Assembly (NCBI RefSeq): GCF_947179165.1
Contig: NC_077244.1
Span: 71,036,144-71,100,143 of the forward strand
DNA length: 64,000 bases
Origin: Solanum dulcamara
Lineage: Eukaryota; Streptophyta; Magnoliopsida; Solanales; Solanaceae
Reading direction: 5' to 3'
Positions within the stretch are counted from its first letter, which is position 1. Every line of letters starts with the position of its first letter. Below, piece after piece: positions 48,668 through 61,009 of the stretch. The translations under genes and the position numbers were made by a program. Below the pieces are notes generated by a model. It saw nothing but the letters and a program-made list of their open reading frames with translations, was not told the DNA's origin and did not search any database.

Positions 48668-51319
48668 GTATATAGTAGTAGTAGTATGACTTAGGAGTAG
48701 GAAAAATAATTAACTATTGAGGGGTGGGGTGACTTGCTTAGTGAACGGACTTCACAATGAAATATTTGGTTGATTTTCACGCTTTAATGTTGGCAATTTC
48801 GTTATTTGCTAACTAATCATAGCCCCTTAGGATACTACACTATTAACTACAACTTAATCTCAAATTAATTCAAGTAATTGAGTCAATTATATAGTTTCTG
48901 CCCGAAAAAATACACTATAATTATAATGTCATTTTCTTTTAAGTATATGTAATAGATATTGCATGTTTATTTTTTATATTTTAAATTTTTTTAATAAAAT
49001 TTCTAACTTGATGATAAGTCGTGTTAACCTATTGTCCTAGTTTGATTTAGTTTAGTGGCTGGTGGGATTTTAGAACTTTATTTTCTATCAAAAAGTGTTA
49101 TTTATTTTGTATTATATTTTTAAAACGGGATTAACATGTAGTACGAACTCGTAATTTTTTAAAAATAATATTATCTACGTACATATAATTAGACATTTAT
49201 TTATTGTGAAGATGTGAAATGAGATTAATATTGATCGAATGTGTCTCTGTTACTACAGGTAGCGCATGACTAAATAGATAGATTGTCACCTACACCAACT
49301 AGATCTGCTTGTTTATACTGGCTTGAGACACGCGTCAGTGTTTGCAAAGTTGACACTTTATTTTATTTTAATTTAAATGTGATATTGTTTGATTTTACAT
49401 AAAAAAAAATTTGAAAAGAAATATTTTTTAATTTTGTAGTTTAAAAAAAAAGTGAAATGTTTATGTGACAATAAATCATGACTGTTTGAGACACGCATTA
49501 TTGTGTGCAAAATTGATATTTCCTCTGTTTTAATTTATAAGACATAGATTGATTAAACACAAAATTTAAGAAAAAATAAAAATAAAATAAAAATTTGTGA
49601 TCTAAAATAAATTTTAGATATTTACATGACTATTAATCACTTCATTCATGATAAAGAGGAATTTTAAAATCAATTTGTTCTAATTATAGGAAAAGTCATA
49701 TTATTTTCTTGGAATAAACTAAAAAGAAAAGTATTGTGTCACGTAGATTGAGACTGAGAAATTATTAATTTTACTTACGAAAAAAGTCAAAAAATGCCCT
49801 TAACTATGTGAAATTGAATAAAATGTATTTTGTTAATAGTTTGGTTTAAAAATATATCTACCGTTAATACTTTAATTCAAAATATCCTAGATTAAAATAT
49901 TTTTTTTCTAATAAATATATTATTTATTTTCTTTTTAATACATTATTTTTCTAATACCTCTTGGTGGTGTCAACTGTTATTCTTGTTGTTCTTTAAGGTT
50001 GGAGGTTTGAACCTCAATACAAGCATATTTTTGCAAAATATAACATACAATTTAAAAATTGTGGTTAAATAGTATTGAACTCAAGAGCCCTTTTAGCTTA
50101 AAATTAAACTACTAATCCAATAACTCATGAATATATACTTATGAATGTGATAATTAAACTTTTAATCTTTTATTCCATAAATATCAACACCACTTACTGA
50201 AAATTCTACATACACCATTGAGGACACACAAAAAAAAATATAATTTGAACTGAAAGTATTTAATTAAAATATTTTATTAGAAATTGAGATATTCAATTAA
50301 AATATAACTTAATTTGATTGTCTAAATGAAATATTCAGACAAATTTAAGGAGCCCGCTATTTTTAAGTCTTTATCATTTAAACCTCTAGTATTAGTCATA
50401 ATTAATCAACATATGTTTGTGCACACGTTACCAAAATAGTAACTTTACTATATGCAAGTGTGATAATATGACGTACCATCGGTAAAATATGACAAACAAT
50501 GTCAATATTAATAGAACACTCTTCAAAATTAATAGACGAGGAAAGAATAAATTAAAAACATCACTAATCTCAAATTTAACTAATATTGATCATATTGGCA
50601 ATTGCATGAACCTCGATTTAGGTTTATAACTGGTCAAGAATAACTGCCTAATGCTATGAAACTTAAGCCTAATATAGATTAGAATTTTTAATATACGTGC
50701 ACCATTTAATTTATTTATTAAACAAGAAGTAAATATTAAGTGACTCATTCCTTGTTCCTAATGGTAAGTGTTTCATCATTCAACTAAACGCAACATGCAA
50801 TTTTTTCAACTATTGGGATCATCAGATAATATTAGATCAATTCTAAAAAATATATTTTGCAAAAATATCATAAATTTACATACCTATAACTTGGACAGTA
50901 AATCTGTCCATGTAGGTAAAGCACAAAATGGAAAAAGTCTAAATTTAAATCTCATCAATCTATGAAATCTGATACTATAAATTTCATTTACTATATAATA
51001 AAGAGTAACTCTAGTTTTTCCCTACCGTTAAATCTTTCTAAATATTTGGTAATCATCTTATTTAATAGGGACTAAAAGGACCATCACATCTATGAATTCA
51101 TATCATATATATAGTCAAATTCATCATTAATTATTAACTTTAGATAAGTTTGTCTTATAGTAGAAACTCTTTAATATATTCATCATTATTCAGTAAATTA
51201 ACTTCAATTGGAATAATTTGACTCTTATTAAAATCTTATAGAATGTTGAAAACAAATTTATTACATGTACAATTTTCCTCACCTCTTAGATTTTGGTCAA
51301 GTACTTTTATTTTCTCTTC
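48668..51319. other. AT-rich intergenic region with MITE-like remnants
   Basis: No gene is supported; the 50768-50965 ORF has no recognisable feature. Around 49320-49760 the text 'gagacacgc' and 'cctctgttttaatttataag' recurs in variant form, resembling a common nightshade MITE of the 'tccgtttcaatttatgtgac' type, but the ends are worn. The last few hundred bases are the promoter region of the UDP-glucose dehydrogenase gene. Confidence 0.45.
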
Positions 51320-51328
51320 TATAAATTA
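51320..51328 (+). promoter_or_regulatory. Candidate TATA box of the UDP-glucose dehydrogenase gene
   Basis: TATAAATTA lies about 80 bp before the donor of the first 5'UTR intron. A transcription start near 51350 would fit. Confidence 0.55.
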
Positions 51329-51349
51329 ATCTTCATTTTCCTTTCAATC

Positions 51350-51407
51350 CCATAAGAACAAAGGAGAAAGCAAAAATAAAGTTGCTAAAAGAAGGCCATT
51401 TAATCAG
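51350..51407 (+). other. Non-coding first exon (5'UTR) of the UDP-glucose dehydrogenase gene
   Basis: A purine-rich leader (aaggagaaagcaaaaataaa) ends at 'taatcag', followed by a GTACCA donor at 51408. The matching acceptor 'catgttgcag' ends at 52976, 5 bases before the start codon. This makes a 1569-bp 5'UTR intron, a layout known for plant UGD genes. The left edge is estimated. Confidence 0.65.
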
Positions 51408-51885
51408 GTACCAACATGTTAATCTCAACTTTGTGTTGCCTTTATTTAAATCAAGTTCTCTAATAATGGCTTTTGTTTCTTCATCTTTTTCTCAACAATA
51501 TTTAATACATTGTCTTAGTTATAATTAATCTTTCTTTGATCTTACTCAATGACCTGTTCAAATCAACCATATGAATTATGATCACATTCTTTCTGAAGCT
51601 TCAAGCTTCTTTTTCATTTTTTAACTGTACCAGTAGGGAAAAAAAACTTGATTTTCTGATTTTCCTTTGGTTAATTAAATTGCTTTATCTATTAGAAAAA
51701 AATACAAAAAGGAAATTGTTTTTGACACCCTTTTAGAACTTCTACCAACCCCTTCTTAGAACTCTCCCTCTTTCTTTCTGTTCCCTTGGTGATTCGAACA
51801 CACAATCCCTCCCTAGCCCAAAATGGACAGAATTTTGGGTTGGTTTAGCCCTACATAAACTGATCATTTTGTTTTATATAACAAA

Positions 51886-52155
51886 TTATGAAAAGGGAAA
51901 AGATTCAAATTTGCCCTTAAATTTTTAGATGATCCAAATTTCTTGATATTCAATGGGTAAATCTAGATCATTTTGCATAGTTCATAGGCGAAATCGATCT
52001 ATTTTCCTTTTTGAAAAAAAAAGGCTCATATGTTGGAAAGTTTTCGCCTTTAGTAAATAAAAGTCTATTTGGACCGATCTTGTAACAACATAGTTTTATT
52101 TGACACCAGAAATATTTAAAGGAGGGCAAATTTAGATCCTTTTCCTTTATGAAAA
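51886..52155. mobile_element. 252-bp MITE (MULE-like) in the UGD 5'UTR intron, 9-bp duplication
   Basis: The element at 51895-52146 has inverted ends: 'gggaaaagattcaaatttgc' on the left, and on the right the reverse complement of 'aggaaaaggatctaaatttg'. The flanking 9-bp sequence TTATGAAAA is present at 51886-51894 and 52147-52155. It is non-coding. Its ends and duplication length resemble those of the foldback element at 28486. Confidence 0.78.
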
Positions 52156-52358
52156 TATTGTTTATCCCCTTACTAGTTTTTCCTTGATATCATTGAAGTT
52201 TCAAAGGAGGATACAGGTAATTGAATTCCTTTCCCTTGTTTGTTACAGAAAGGTACCTCTTGAAAACGTGTTTAAGGTTCCACACTAAACTTAAAAATCT
52301 GACTTTTGGCACTTTAATTAGTTTTTAGCTTAGACCATAGGCTCATGTCCATTATGTG

Positions 52359-52379
52359 TATATATATATATATATATAT
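52359..52379 (+). repeat. (TA)n microsatellite
   Basis: About ten TA units lie in the UGD 5'UTR intron. Likely polymorphic in length. Confidence 0.9.
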
Positions 52380-52389
52380 GGAAGTCTTT

Positions 52390-52445
52390 GCACCATTACA
52401 CAAGCTCTTTTGGCACCATTACACAAGCTCTTTTGGCACCATTAC
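52390..52445 (+). repeat. 23-bp tandem repeat, about 2.4 copies
   Basis: The unit 'gcaccattacacaagctctt' plus three bases repeats with a period of 23 at 52390, 52413 and 52436, where the last copy breaks off after 'gcaccattac'. It lies within the UGD 5'UTR intron. Confidence 0.9.
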
Positions 52446-52981
52446 TTGGTCTTTTCAAGAAGAGACATCCTAGAGGTAACTTTTGTGTAAGTTGGCTAAA
52501 AAGTTCAAAGTCTTTCTCTCTTTTTCCTCACTTTCTATTATTCCATGTTGTGTTAAGTGCTTTGATAGTAAATTGGTGGTTTCATTTGGTTTTTTTCTTT
52601 TTTCTTTTGTTGTGACATTTCTATCTGGGACATATGCCTGGCTGGTTAAAATTGTCCTTGTCAACTGATGTTGAATATATTGTCTGTGCATTTATATTTA
52701 AGATGTACTTTTCTATATGGATTAGAAAGGCAAGAAAATATCTAAGATAGTTTTATCTAAAGTCTCTGTATCTGAGTTAAGGAGGTGGATTAGGACAGTT
52801 GTAGAAGATGTTGCTTTCTACTTAGATAACTAGAAAGAGATATTCTATGGAATATATTTAGTTCTCATTTTACGTGTGTAAGCGAAGAGATGTACCTCTA
52901 GAATCCCACATCTTTGATTAGTCTTATTTTTATTCGGGAATTTTAATTCTTCCCTTGATCTGGTTTCATGTTGCAGAAAAA

Positions 52982-54424
52982 ATGGTGAAGATTTGTTGCA
53001 TTGGAGCTGGATATGTTGGTGGACCAACTATGGCTGTCATAGCCCTCAAGTGCCCTGCAATTGAAGTGGCTGTTGTTGATATATCTGTTGCTCGTATCGC
53101 TGCCTGGAACAGTGATCAGCTGCCAATCTATGAGCCAGGACTTGAAGGTATAGTGAGACAATGCCGAGGAAAGAACCTTTTCTTCAGCACTGAAGTTGAG
53201 AAACATGTCTCTGAAGCAGACATCATCTTTGTTTCTGTTAACACCCCAACTAAAACTCGAGGACTTGGAGCTGGGAAAGCAGCAGATCTTACATACTGGG
53301 AGAGTGCTGCCCGAATGATAGCTGATGTATCGAAGAATGATAAGATTGTTGTTGAGAAGTCTACTGTTCCAGTGAAAACAGCGGAGGCAATTGAGAAAAT
53401 ACTCACACATAACAGCAAAGGAATCAAGTTTCAGATTCTTTCGAATCCTGAATTTCTTGCTGAGGGAACTGCTATTCAGGACCTTTTTAATCCTGATCGG
53501 GTTCTAATTGGAGGACGAGAAACCCCTGGGGGGAAAAAGGCAATTCAGGCTCTGAAGGAAGTTTATGCTCATTGGGTGCCTGAAGACAGAATCATCTGCA
53601 CCAATCTTTGGTCAGCTGAGCTCTCGAAGCTTGCTGCCAATGCCTTCTTGGCTCAGAGGATCTCATCAGTTAACGCGATGTCAGCTCTTTGTGAAGCAAC
53701 TGGAGCTGATGTCACACAAGTGTCCCATGCTGTCGGTAAGGACACGAGAGTCGGATCAAAATTCCTCAATGCAAGTGTTGGTTTTGGTGGTTCTTGTTTC
53801 CAGAAGGATATTCTCAACTTGGTTTACATCTGTGAGTGCAATGGTCTCAAAGAAGTTGCCAACTACTGGAAACAAGTGATTCAGGTGAATGACTACCAAA
53901 AGAATCGGTTTGTCAACCGAGTTGTCTCCTCTATGTTCAACACAGTTTCAGGCAAGAAGATTGCTATCCTTGGATTTGCTTTCAAGAAAGACACAGGTGA
54001 CACTAGAGAGACACCGGCAATTGATGTGTGCAAAGGCCTATTGGGAGACAATGCTTACTTGAGCATCTATGATCCACAGGTCACTGAAGATCAAATCCGA
54101 AAGGATCTGTCAATGAAAAAGTTTGATTGGGATAATCCAATTCACCTCCAGCCAATGAGCCCCACCGTGATGAAGCAGCTCAATGTAGTATGGGATGCTT
54201 ATGAGGCCACAAAAGGTGCCCACGGCCTCTGCCTTTTGACCGAGTGGGACGAGTTCAAGACTCTTGATTTCAAGAAGATTTACCATAACATGCAAAAGCC
54301 TGCATTTGTGTTTGATGGAAGGAACATTGTTAATATGCAGAAGCTCAGAGAAATTGGGTTCATCGTCTACTCCATTGGGAAACCTTTAGATGGATGGCTC
54401 AAGGATATGCCTGATGTGGCATAA
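52982..54424 (+). CDS. UGD: UDP-glucose 6-dehydrogenase
   Basis: This enzyme oxidises UDP-glucose to UDP-glucuronate with two NAD+ in the cytosol, supplying precursors for pectin and hemicellulose. The 480-aa product has the usual length of plant UGD and is encoded by one exon. Visible features are the N-terminal dinucleotide-binding motif (CIGAGYVGG, residues 6-14), [11 protein letters not shown], the substrate region [11 protein letters not shown], the central helix with [17 protein letters not shown], the catalytic Cys272 in [10 protein letters not shown], and the C-terminal UDP-binding domain with [19 protein letters not shown]. The start is the ATG at 52982; upstream in-frame codons belong to the intron and its acceptor. 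A long 5'UTR intron is expected to influence expression. No disruption is seen, so this is a functional gene. Confidence 0.97.
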   Translation: MVKICCIGAGYVGGPTMAVIALKCPAIEVAVVDISVARIAAWNSDQLPIYEPGLEGIVRQCRGKNLFFSTEVEKHVSEADIIFVSVNTPTKTRGLGAGKAADLTYWESAARMIADVSKNDKIVVEKSTVPVKTAEAIEKILTHNSKGIKFQILSNPEFLAEGTAIQDLFNPDRVLIGGRETPGGKKAIQALKEVYAHWVPEDRIICTNLWSAELSKLAANAFLAQRISSVNAMSALCEATGADVTQVSHAVGKDTRVGSKFLNASVGFGGSCFQKDILNLVYICECNGLKEVANYWKQVIQVNDYQKNRFVNRVVSSMFNTVSGKKIAILGFAFKKDTGDTRETPAIDVCKGLLGDNAYLSIYDPQVTEDQIRKDLSMKKFDWDNPIHLQPMSPTVMKQLNVVWDAYEATKGAHGLCLLTEWDEFKTLDFKKIYHNMQKPAFVFDGRNIVNMQKLREIGFIVYSIGKPLDGWLKDMPDVA

Positions 54425-55005
54425 GCAAGTTAATGTTCCCTTCCCCTGGAATAAGCACTAAACATGAGAGGAAAATCCATTTCTTTTTCCAATTCTCGTC
54501 TTTTCCATTCAAACGTTGAACTGTTGTTTCCTAATAGCATTGTTAAAAATGCTTTTCTTTATATCTTTTTTTTGTGTGGGAACTTCAGCAGCCTATTTAA
54601 TGGTATGATCATTTTATATTAGAAATCTGGCATGTTTTGATCAGGTTGATCATTTTCTTGTTGAAACTCCAATCCATATAGTATTATTAAATGGAGAAAC
54701 ATGATCGAGGACTCATATAGTTGACAGAAACTTGTTTGGGCTGAGACATAGTAGTTATTGTTATACTACTCCATATGTTTCAAACTCGAAATCTTCACTG
54801 TATCTTTTTTTCCCAACAACTGCTGTAAGATAGCTTTTGTTACTTTTGAAGGAAAGCAAACAATTCCAAGTTTTTAAAGTCAAGTTTTAGATTCATAGAT
54901 TACAGAACAGCAATGGGATAGATGCATCATGTCAATTATGTACTGTTGGGGACGTAAATAGCCAACCAACCTCTAGTTGAAATTCTAGACCATTTTTCTC
55001 TTATA
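54425..55005 (+). other. 3'UTR and downstream flank of the UGD gene
   Basis: The first 150-250 bp are probably the 3'UTR; an exact poly(A) site could not be set. No further gene is supported. Confidence 0.5.
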
Positions 55006-55145
55006 AAAACTTGCCTAACAATATATTTCAAAGAAATTTGCCTAACCATGCACTTAAAGAAACTTGCCTGAAAAAAAACCCTGTTAGCCAAGTTTTTTCA
55101 AGTACATTAACTGTTAGGCAAGTTTTGGCTAAATGCCTAACTATG
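55006..55145. repeat. Small direct and inverted repeat cluster built on 'aacttgcctaac'
   Basis: Three direct variants of 'aaacttgcctaaca' (near 55008, 55035 and 55060) are followed by inverted copies 'tgttagccaagtttt' (near 55083) and 'tgttaggcaagttttgg' (near 55112). This could fold into a hairpin and may be the remains of a MITE. Confidence 0.65.
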
Positions 55146-55449
55146 TTCTTCACACACAAAATATAGACTCGACTTTCTTGTTGCACTGCCATCTTTCATT
55201 AGTTACAAATTTGTGTCACAGCCCAGGCTTATATTTGTTAGGACATAGCTTTTAAACATGAAGTAAACAAAGGCAAATTGCTGCTGATTTTGCATAGATT
55301 TTTTAAAGTACTTCCCAATTATTGCACTTTCACTTAATGGTGTGCAAAAATCGAACCGATTGATAAACTGAATCAAAAAAAAGTGTTATTGGTTTATTGC
55401 TATTGGGTTAATGATTATTTAATAATTTTATAATTTTTTTTATTGGGTT

Positions 55450-55789
55450 ATCAGTTCTGAAGGTTCACACATAACACGTTAATCTAAATTAGTTAGATGA
55501 CGCGTAAACCATAAGAGGAGAACTTACATGTTCTTCGTGTAGCGGAAGCGAAAGTCGAAGCGCGACTGAAATTACTGGCCGATGGTGGTTGTCACAATAT
55601 ATTGGAACAACCCCTAAATCACATTCTAAACCCTAATATATTGTTGAGAAGAGAAGAGCAGAAAAATACTTCTTCAGCCATATTTTTATTTTACACTATA
55701 AGTGTTATTATATAGGAAATATTAGGGGTAGGTTTAATTACCCTAATGGGCCTTAAGCACCCCTTATGGGTGGACCCAAATTTCCTACA
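55450..55789 (-). repeat. 3' LTR of the third copia element (left edge uncertain)
   Basis: On the minus strand it begins TGTAGGAAATTTGGGTCCAC directly after the polypurine tract. It contains a likely TATA-like 'CCTATATAATAACACT'. Without the second LTR I could not fix its 3' end; the 'gataacccaataa'-type text beyond about 55450 looks like a different repeat. Confidence 0.6.
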
Positions 55790-56838
55790 TCTCCCACTCA
55801 CACATAATGGGAGTGCTCATCTAATTTGAGAAACATTTTCTCAACTCATCTCCGCAATCATTCATATAGGGAAGTAGACCGTGCGACCAGCATACTATGA
55901 GAGCTAAGTGCTATACATCTGTTAGGAGTATATAGCCTCTCGTTGAGTGCAAACCTGCAAGTAGATCATAAAATATGCAGTACCCCAGATCATATGAATC
56001 ACATTTGATATAATCTCCAAAATCTCATATACCATTATTTCTTGTATTCACAATTGTAATTCATAAGCTATAATTGGTGCACCAGTGGATACAAATTAAT
56101 GAGATTCCATCAATGATCTTCCTCTTCTCATGATCCTTTTAATATTAGGTTAACTATTTTTCTAGATATACTCCGCCATAGTGAATCTGTATTCATGGTC
56201 TTTTGGAAGCACACTAAGATAGCTAACATCAAACTAAGTCTCAAGTATCCAATCCGAGTCACAAAGGGTACAAATCTTGAGCCACCATAAAGGCTCTGGG
56301 TCTCACACAACAATAAGTTGAGAATGGACTTATGTTAATCCAATTGGTCGACATTAGCACACATGGTATGAAACACATGCTACAACATTTTCTCCTTTCC
56401 CAGGGAGCGTATGTCTTTATCTCGTAAAGAATGTTGTACAAATGATATTTAGACACCATAAGTATCTAAATTTGAGTTCCTTATCTACTATATCATTTTT
56501 AACTCACACCTGGCTCAATAAGTAGACTAGGTGAACGTTTTTCACCTTAACGACCTTATGTCATTATTTATGCGACGTTCATGATTTTAAGTTGACAACT
56601 CTCAAATTATCCATTTGATAATTTTTCTTAAAATCCAGTCTCATCTCCACTCATCACTAAGATAAGGAGGCGGTTACCTATGTGAGAAGGCCAACCTTTT
56701 GTCTACCTGACATACTAAAAAATAAGCTACGAATGTACATGACATTCAACATGTAAAATATGTATGTAAATCAACTTTATTGATAATTAAAGAAAATCAG
56801 TCTTGTGAACATGGGGAAATTAAACAAAATGAAATATC

Positions 56839-59800
56839 TTAGAATCTGCGTAGGCCTTGAGATCTAGTGTGTCTCACAAATGCATCTCTAGACAAAGGCT
56901 TGGTTGATGGATCTGCTAACATATCTTTTGTAGACACATACTTCATGTTCACTACCTTGCGTTTAACCATGTCTCTCGCAAGTTATACTTGATATCTAGG
57001 TGTTTGGTTTTGCAATGAAACTTAGGGTTCTTGGTAGAGGAAATTGCAGCCTCACTGTCACGGTAGACTAACACTGGTTCAGCATCTTCTGTGATATCCA
57101 ATAAGTGTTCCAAGAACCTTTTCAACCAAACAGCTTCTTGTGTTGCTGATGCGAGAGCCACATATTCGGCTTTCATAGTAGATAGTGATATACATGATTG
57201 TTTCTTACTACTCCATGATATGACGCCATCACTGAGTAAGAAAACATATCCCGAGGTAGACTTTCTCTCGTCTAGATCTCCTCCATGATTAGCATCACTG
57301 TATCCAACTAATCGCAGATCTTTGTTGCCTTGGTAACAAAGTGTATAATCAGCAGTTCCCTTCATATATCTCATGATTCTCTTTACTGCTTGCCAATGTG
57401 CTAAACCTGGGTCAGTTTGATATCTACTTACCAAGCCAACTGTTTGACAGATATCAGGTCTGGTACACACCATAACATATATTAGACTTCCGGCTGCGCT
57501 CCTATAAGGAACTCGGCTCATTTTTTCTTTCTCTTCAGGAGTCTTAGGACACATTTGACTACCCAAGGCATGACCTTTACTTATAGGAGTATCAACAGGG
57601 CTACTATTTTACATATTGAATCGTTCAAAAACTTTTCTAATGTAATTCTCTTGAGAGAGATATAATAGTTTCTTTGGACAATCTCTTGAAATATTAACTC
57701 CAAGAATATATGCAGCTTTGCCCATATCTTTCATCTCAAATTAGGATGATAACCATGACTTTATCTCAGTAATGAACTCCTTATCATTTCTAGCTATAAG
57801 TATGTCATCTACATATAATGTTAAAATCACAAACTTGTTTCTTGATCTTTTGGTATAAACGCAATGGGCTTCATCCATCACGGTAAAACCATTGAATACG
57901 ATAACATTCTGAAAACGTATATACCACTGCCTTGAAGATTGTTTGAGGCCATAAATAGACTTCAAAAGTCTACAAACTTTTTGTTCGTGGCCCTTTTTAA
58001 TGAAACATTCAGGTTGTTCCATATAAATTTCTTCATCTAATTCTCCATTGAGAAAGGCAGTCTTTACATCCATTTGATATAACTCAAGATCCAAGCTTGC
58101 AACTATAGCTAGAACAAGACGAACAGAGGTAAACCTAACAGCAGGCAAGAAAGTCTCATCGTAGTCTATTCTTTTCTGCTGTGTATACCCTTTTGCCACT
58201 AGTCAAGCCTTATATCTTTCAACTGTGCCATCAGCCTTGAGCTTTATTTTGAGAACCCATTTGCCCCCAATAGTTTTGCGTCCCTGAGGGAGGTCAACTA
58301 GTTCCCAAACTTTGTTGACTCTCATAGACTCCAACTCATCTTCCATTGCTTTTGTCCATTTGTCCTTAGAAGGGCATGAGAGAGCCTCTTTTATATTTTT
58401 AGGCTCATTTTCATCTTAAAGGAGCATCATAAATAATTCACCGCCTTCAATGTCAAATCGTCGGCGAGGAGTCTTTTTATGAGAACCACGTCTAGTTTGT
58501 GATTCATTATTTCTCCTATTTGGATCAATGTTGCTCCAACTCAGATCAAGAACACTTAACCTGCTCCCACTCGGAACAAAATCAGTGACCATCTCGCTCC
58601 CACTTGGAACAAGATCCATTTGGTCACTTTCATTAAGTGTAGAAGGATTACTTTCATTCGCACCTGATGATGGAAGAGGTTGTTGATGAAAAATTAATTT
58701 ATCATCTGCTAAATACTCCCACTCAAATGAAGAGATCCTTGTACGTCATGATTCCCTAGCTCAAATAATGATAGGTTTTGACCTACCTCTCCCTTATTAG
58801 GAAACTCATTCTCTAAGAATGTGACATCTATTGATTCAAATTCAGTTACACTTCTACTGTTTTGTTGACCTATAAACACATAACCCTTTGAGGTTTCAGA
58901 GTACCTTATAAATATACTTTTCTTTCCTCTCGGACCTAATTTGCCATATTTGTGAGAGGAATCATGTGTATATGCAGCACAACCCCAAGGTTTTAATACA
59001 CCCTGGTCAGGATGTCTTCCAGTCCATAACTCATATGGAGTGGTTGCAACTGATTTTGAAGGCACTCGGTTAAGTACATAGGTGGCAGAAAGTAAAGCAT
59101 CACCCCAAAAATTAATTGGGAGGTTGGCTTGTGCCATCATTGATCTAACCATTTCTAGGAGGGTTCTGTTTCTTCTCTCCACAACACCATTTTGTAGTGG
59201 AGAATTTGGGATAGTCAACTGATGAACTATTCCATTTTCATCACATAACCCATTAAATTGAGTCGATAAGTATTCCCGGCCACGATCAATTCGAAGAGCT
59301 TTTATCTTCTTGTCTAATTGATTTTCCACTAAGATTATATAGCGCTTGAAATAACTTATTGCTTCAGATTTATAGGTAATTAAATAGACATAATTGAAAC
59401 GGATAAAATCATCAATAAATGTAATGAAATAACTTGCTCCATGCCTAGATTTAATAGTCACAGGCCCACAAATATCAGAATGGACTAATTATAAAGGATA
59501 TTCAGCTCTAGTTGCTTTACCGAAAGGTTTTCGTGCAGATTTTCCCGCTAGACAATTCTCACAAGCGGACAATTCCACATGTTCAATGCTGGCAAGCAAA
59601 CCTTGTTTCTCTAGCCTTTGCATTCTTTGATGGCTAATATGACCAAGTATAGCATGCCATATATTTATATCACTATCATATTTATTTGTAGAAGCAAACA
59701 TAGAAAAACTAGCATTATTATTGAATGAACCATAATCCAAATCCATAATAAATAAACCTCCGATCACATGACCAAAACCAAATAATTTTGAATCATAAGT

Positions 59801-61009
59801 CAACTTGAGATAAGTGTCATGAAAAAAACAAGTTAAATCCTAGCTTAGGAAAAATAGAGACTGAAATAACATTTCGACGAATTGTTGGTGCATAGAGAAC
59901 ATCATGTAAAATTAGGTCTCGATTGCCATGCAGGACTAACTTGCATGTACTGATCCCTTCAACAACAACTTTATTGTTGTTTCCTACATATATCCACTTT
60001 GCTCCACGTGAAACTCGCCGAAATTTAACAAAAGCATTATGCTCCCAAGCATTGTGTTCCGTTGCTCCCGAGTCTACAATCCACAAAGGATTAGATTCAA
60101 TTAGTAAAATAGAACTAGAAACATAAAGTTCACTAATTCAAATTTTATGAAATACCTTTCTAGGAGGTTCTGGGCAATCCTTAATATAGTGACCCTTCTT
60201 ATCACAATTATAGCACTTCACTTTAGCAACATTAACACGTTTGGGACGTTTATTCTTTCCTTTTTCAGTCTTTGCTCATTTAGCAGGCTGAGCTGGCTAA
60301 GTTTGAGGTGGGCCTCTCTTCTTTCCCCAGTCCTTTAATTTGGATCACCTTTGTTTTTGGAGGTTGTTGCCATGTGCAACTCAGCTATTGGCTTTGCAGC
60401 CTCAAGTTGTTCCTCCTCTAACTCAAGATGCCTCCGAACATCTTCCAGAGTTGTGATTCTTTCATTATGAGTCAAGTGCATCTTCATATGATCTCATGAA
60501 CTAGGCAAAGAACGTATGACAACTTGAATTTGTTGTTCATCGGTCAACACATGACCAGCATCTTTTAACTCCCCAATCATGTTCGTCATTTGCCTCAGAT
60601 GCGTTTTCATTGAATGCTCTGGGCGTTTCTTGTATGAGTCAAACTTGATCATCAAGGATCTTAGCCTTGCAGTAGAACAGGTATCAAACCTATTCTTCAA
60701 AGCAATCCAAAGTTCCATTGCCCTTTGGTGATCCTTGAACTCTCTTAGGATGTCATCATCCAAGGTGCTTAGCAACGTAATGCGAGCAGTGAAGTCCTTT
60801 TTTCGCCAAGCATAATACGTTTCACGGTCATGCCTATGTTGAACCATGTGGCCATCCTCAGGCTCATTCATGATGTTGTTAATGGCCTCCAGAGCCTATT
60901 GCTCTTCCAGCACATAATGAACTTTCAAATTCCATATTTCATAGTTGTCACCATTGAGTTTCAACCCTTTGTTTAGCTCAGTAACAATGTTTTTCAAAGC
61001 AGTATTCAT
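56839..61009 (-). pseudogene. Broken Gag-Pol region of the third copia element
   Basis: Domain pieces in order are: Gag (60494-60871 and upstream to 61009); a CCHC zinc knuckle CYNCDKKGHYIKDC near 60180-60215; protease with WIVDSGATEH (59817-60086); the integrase zinc-binding part (WHAILGHISHQRM, CENCLAGK; 59489-59803); the integrase core with FIDDFIR and ERRNRTLLEM (58709-59461); reverse transcriptase with YGLKQSSRQW and LYVDDILI (57741-58199); and RNase H with YSDANHGGD and AEYVALA (56952-57566, continuing in another frame to 56839). At least several frame shifts and stops separate the pieces. Confidence 0.88.

Noticed and set aside
52955..52981. Nine extra in-frame codons before the UGD start codon
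   Set aside because: They lie across the intron end ('catgttgcag' acceptor at 52967-52976) and do not begin with ATG; plant UGD proteins start at [14 protein letters not shown].
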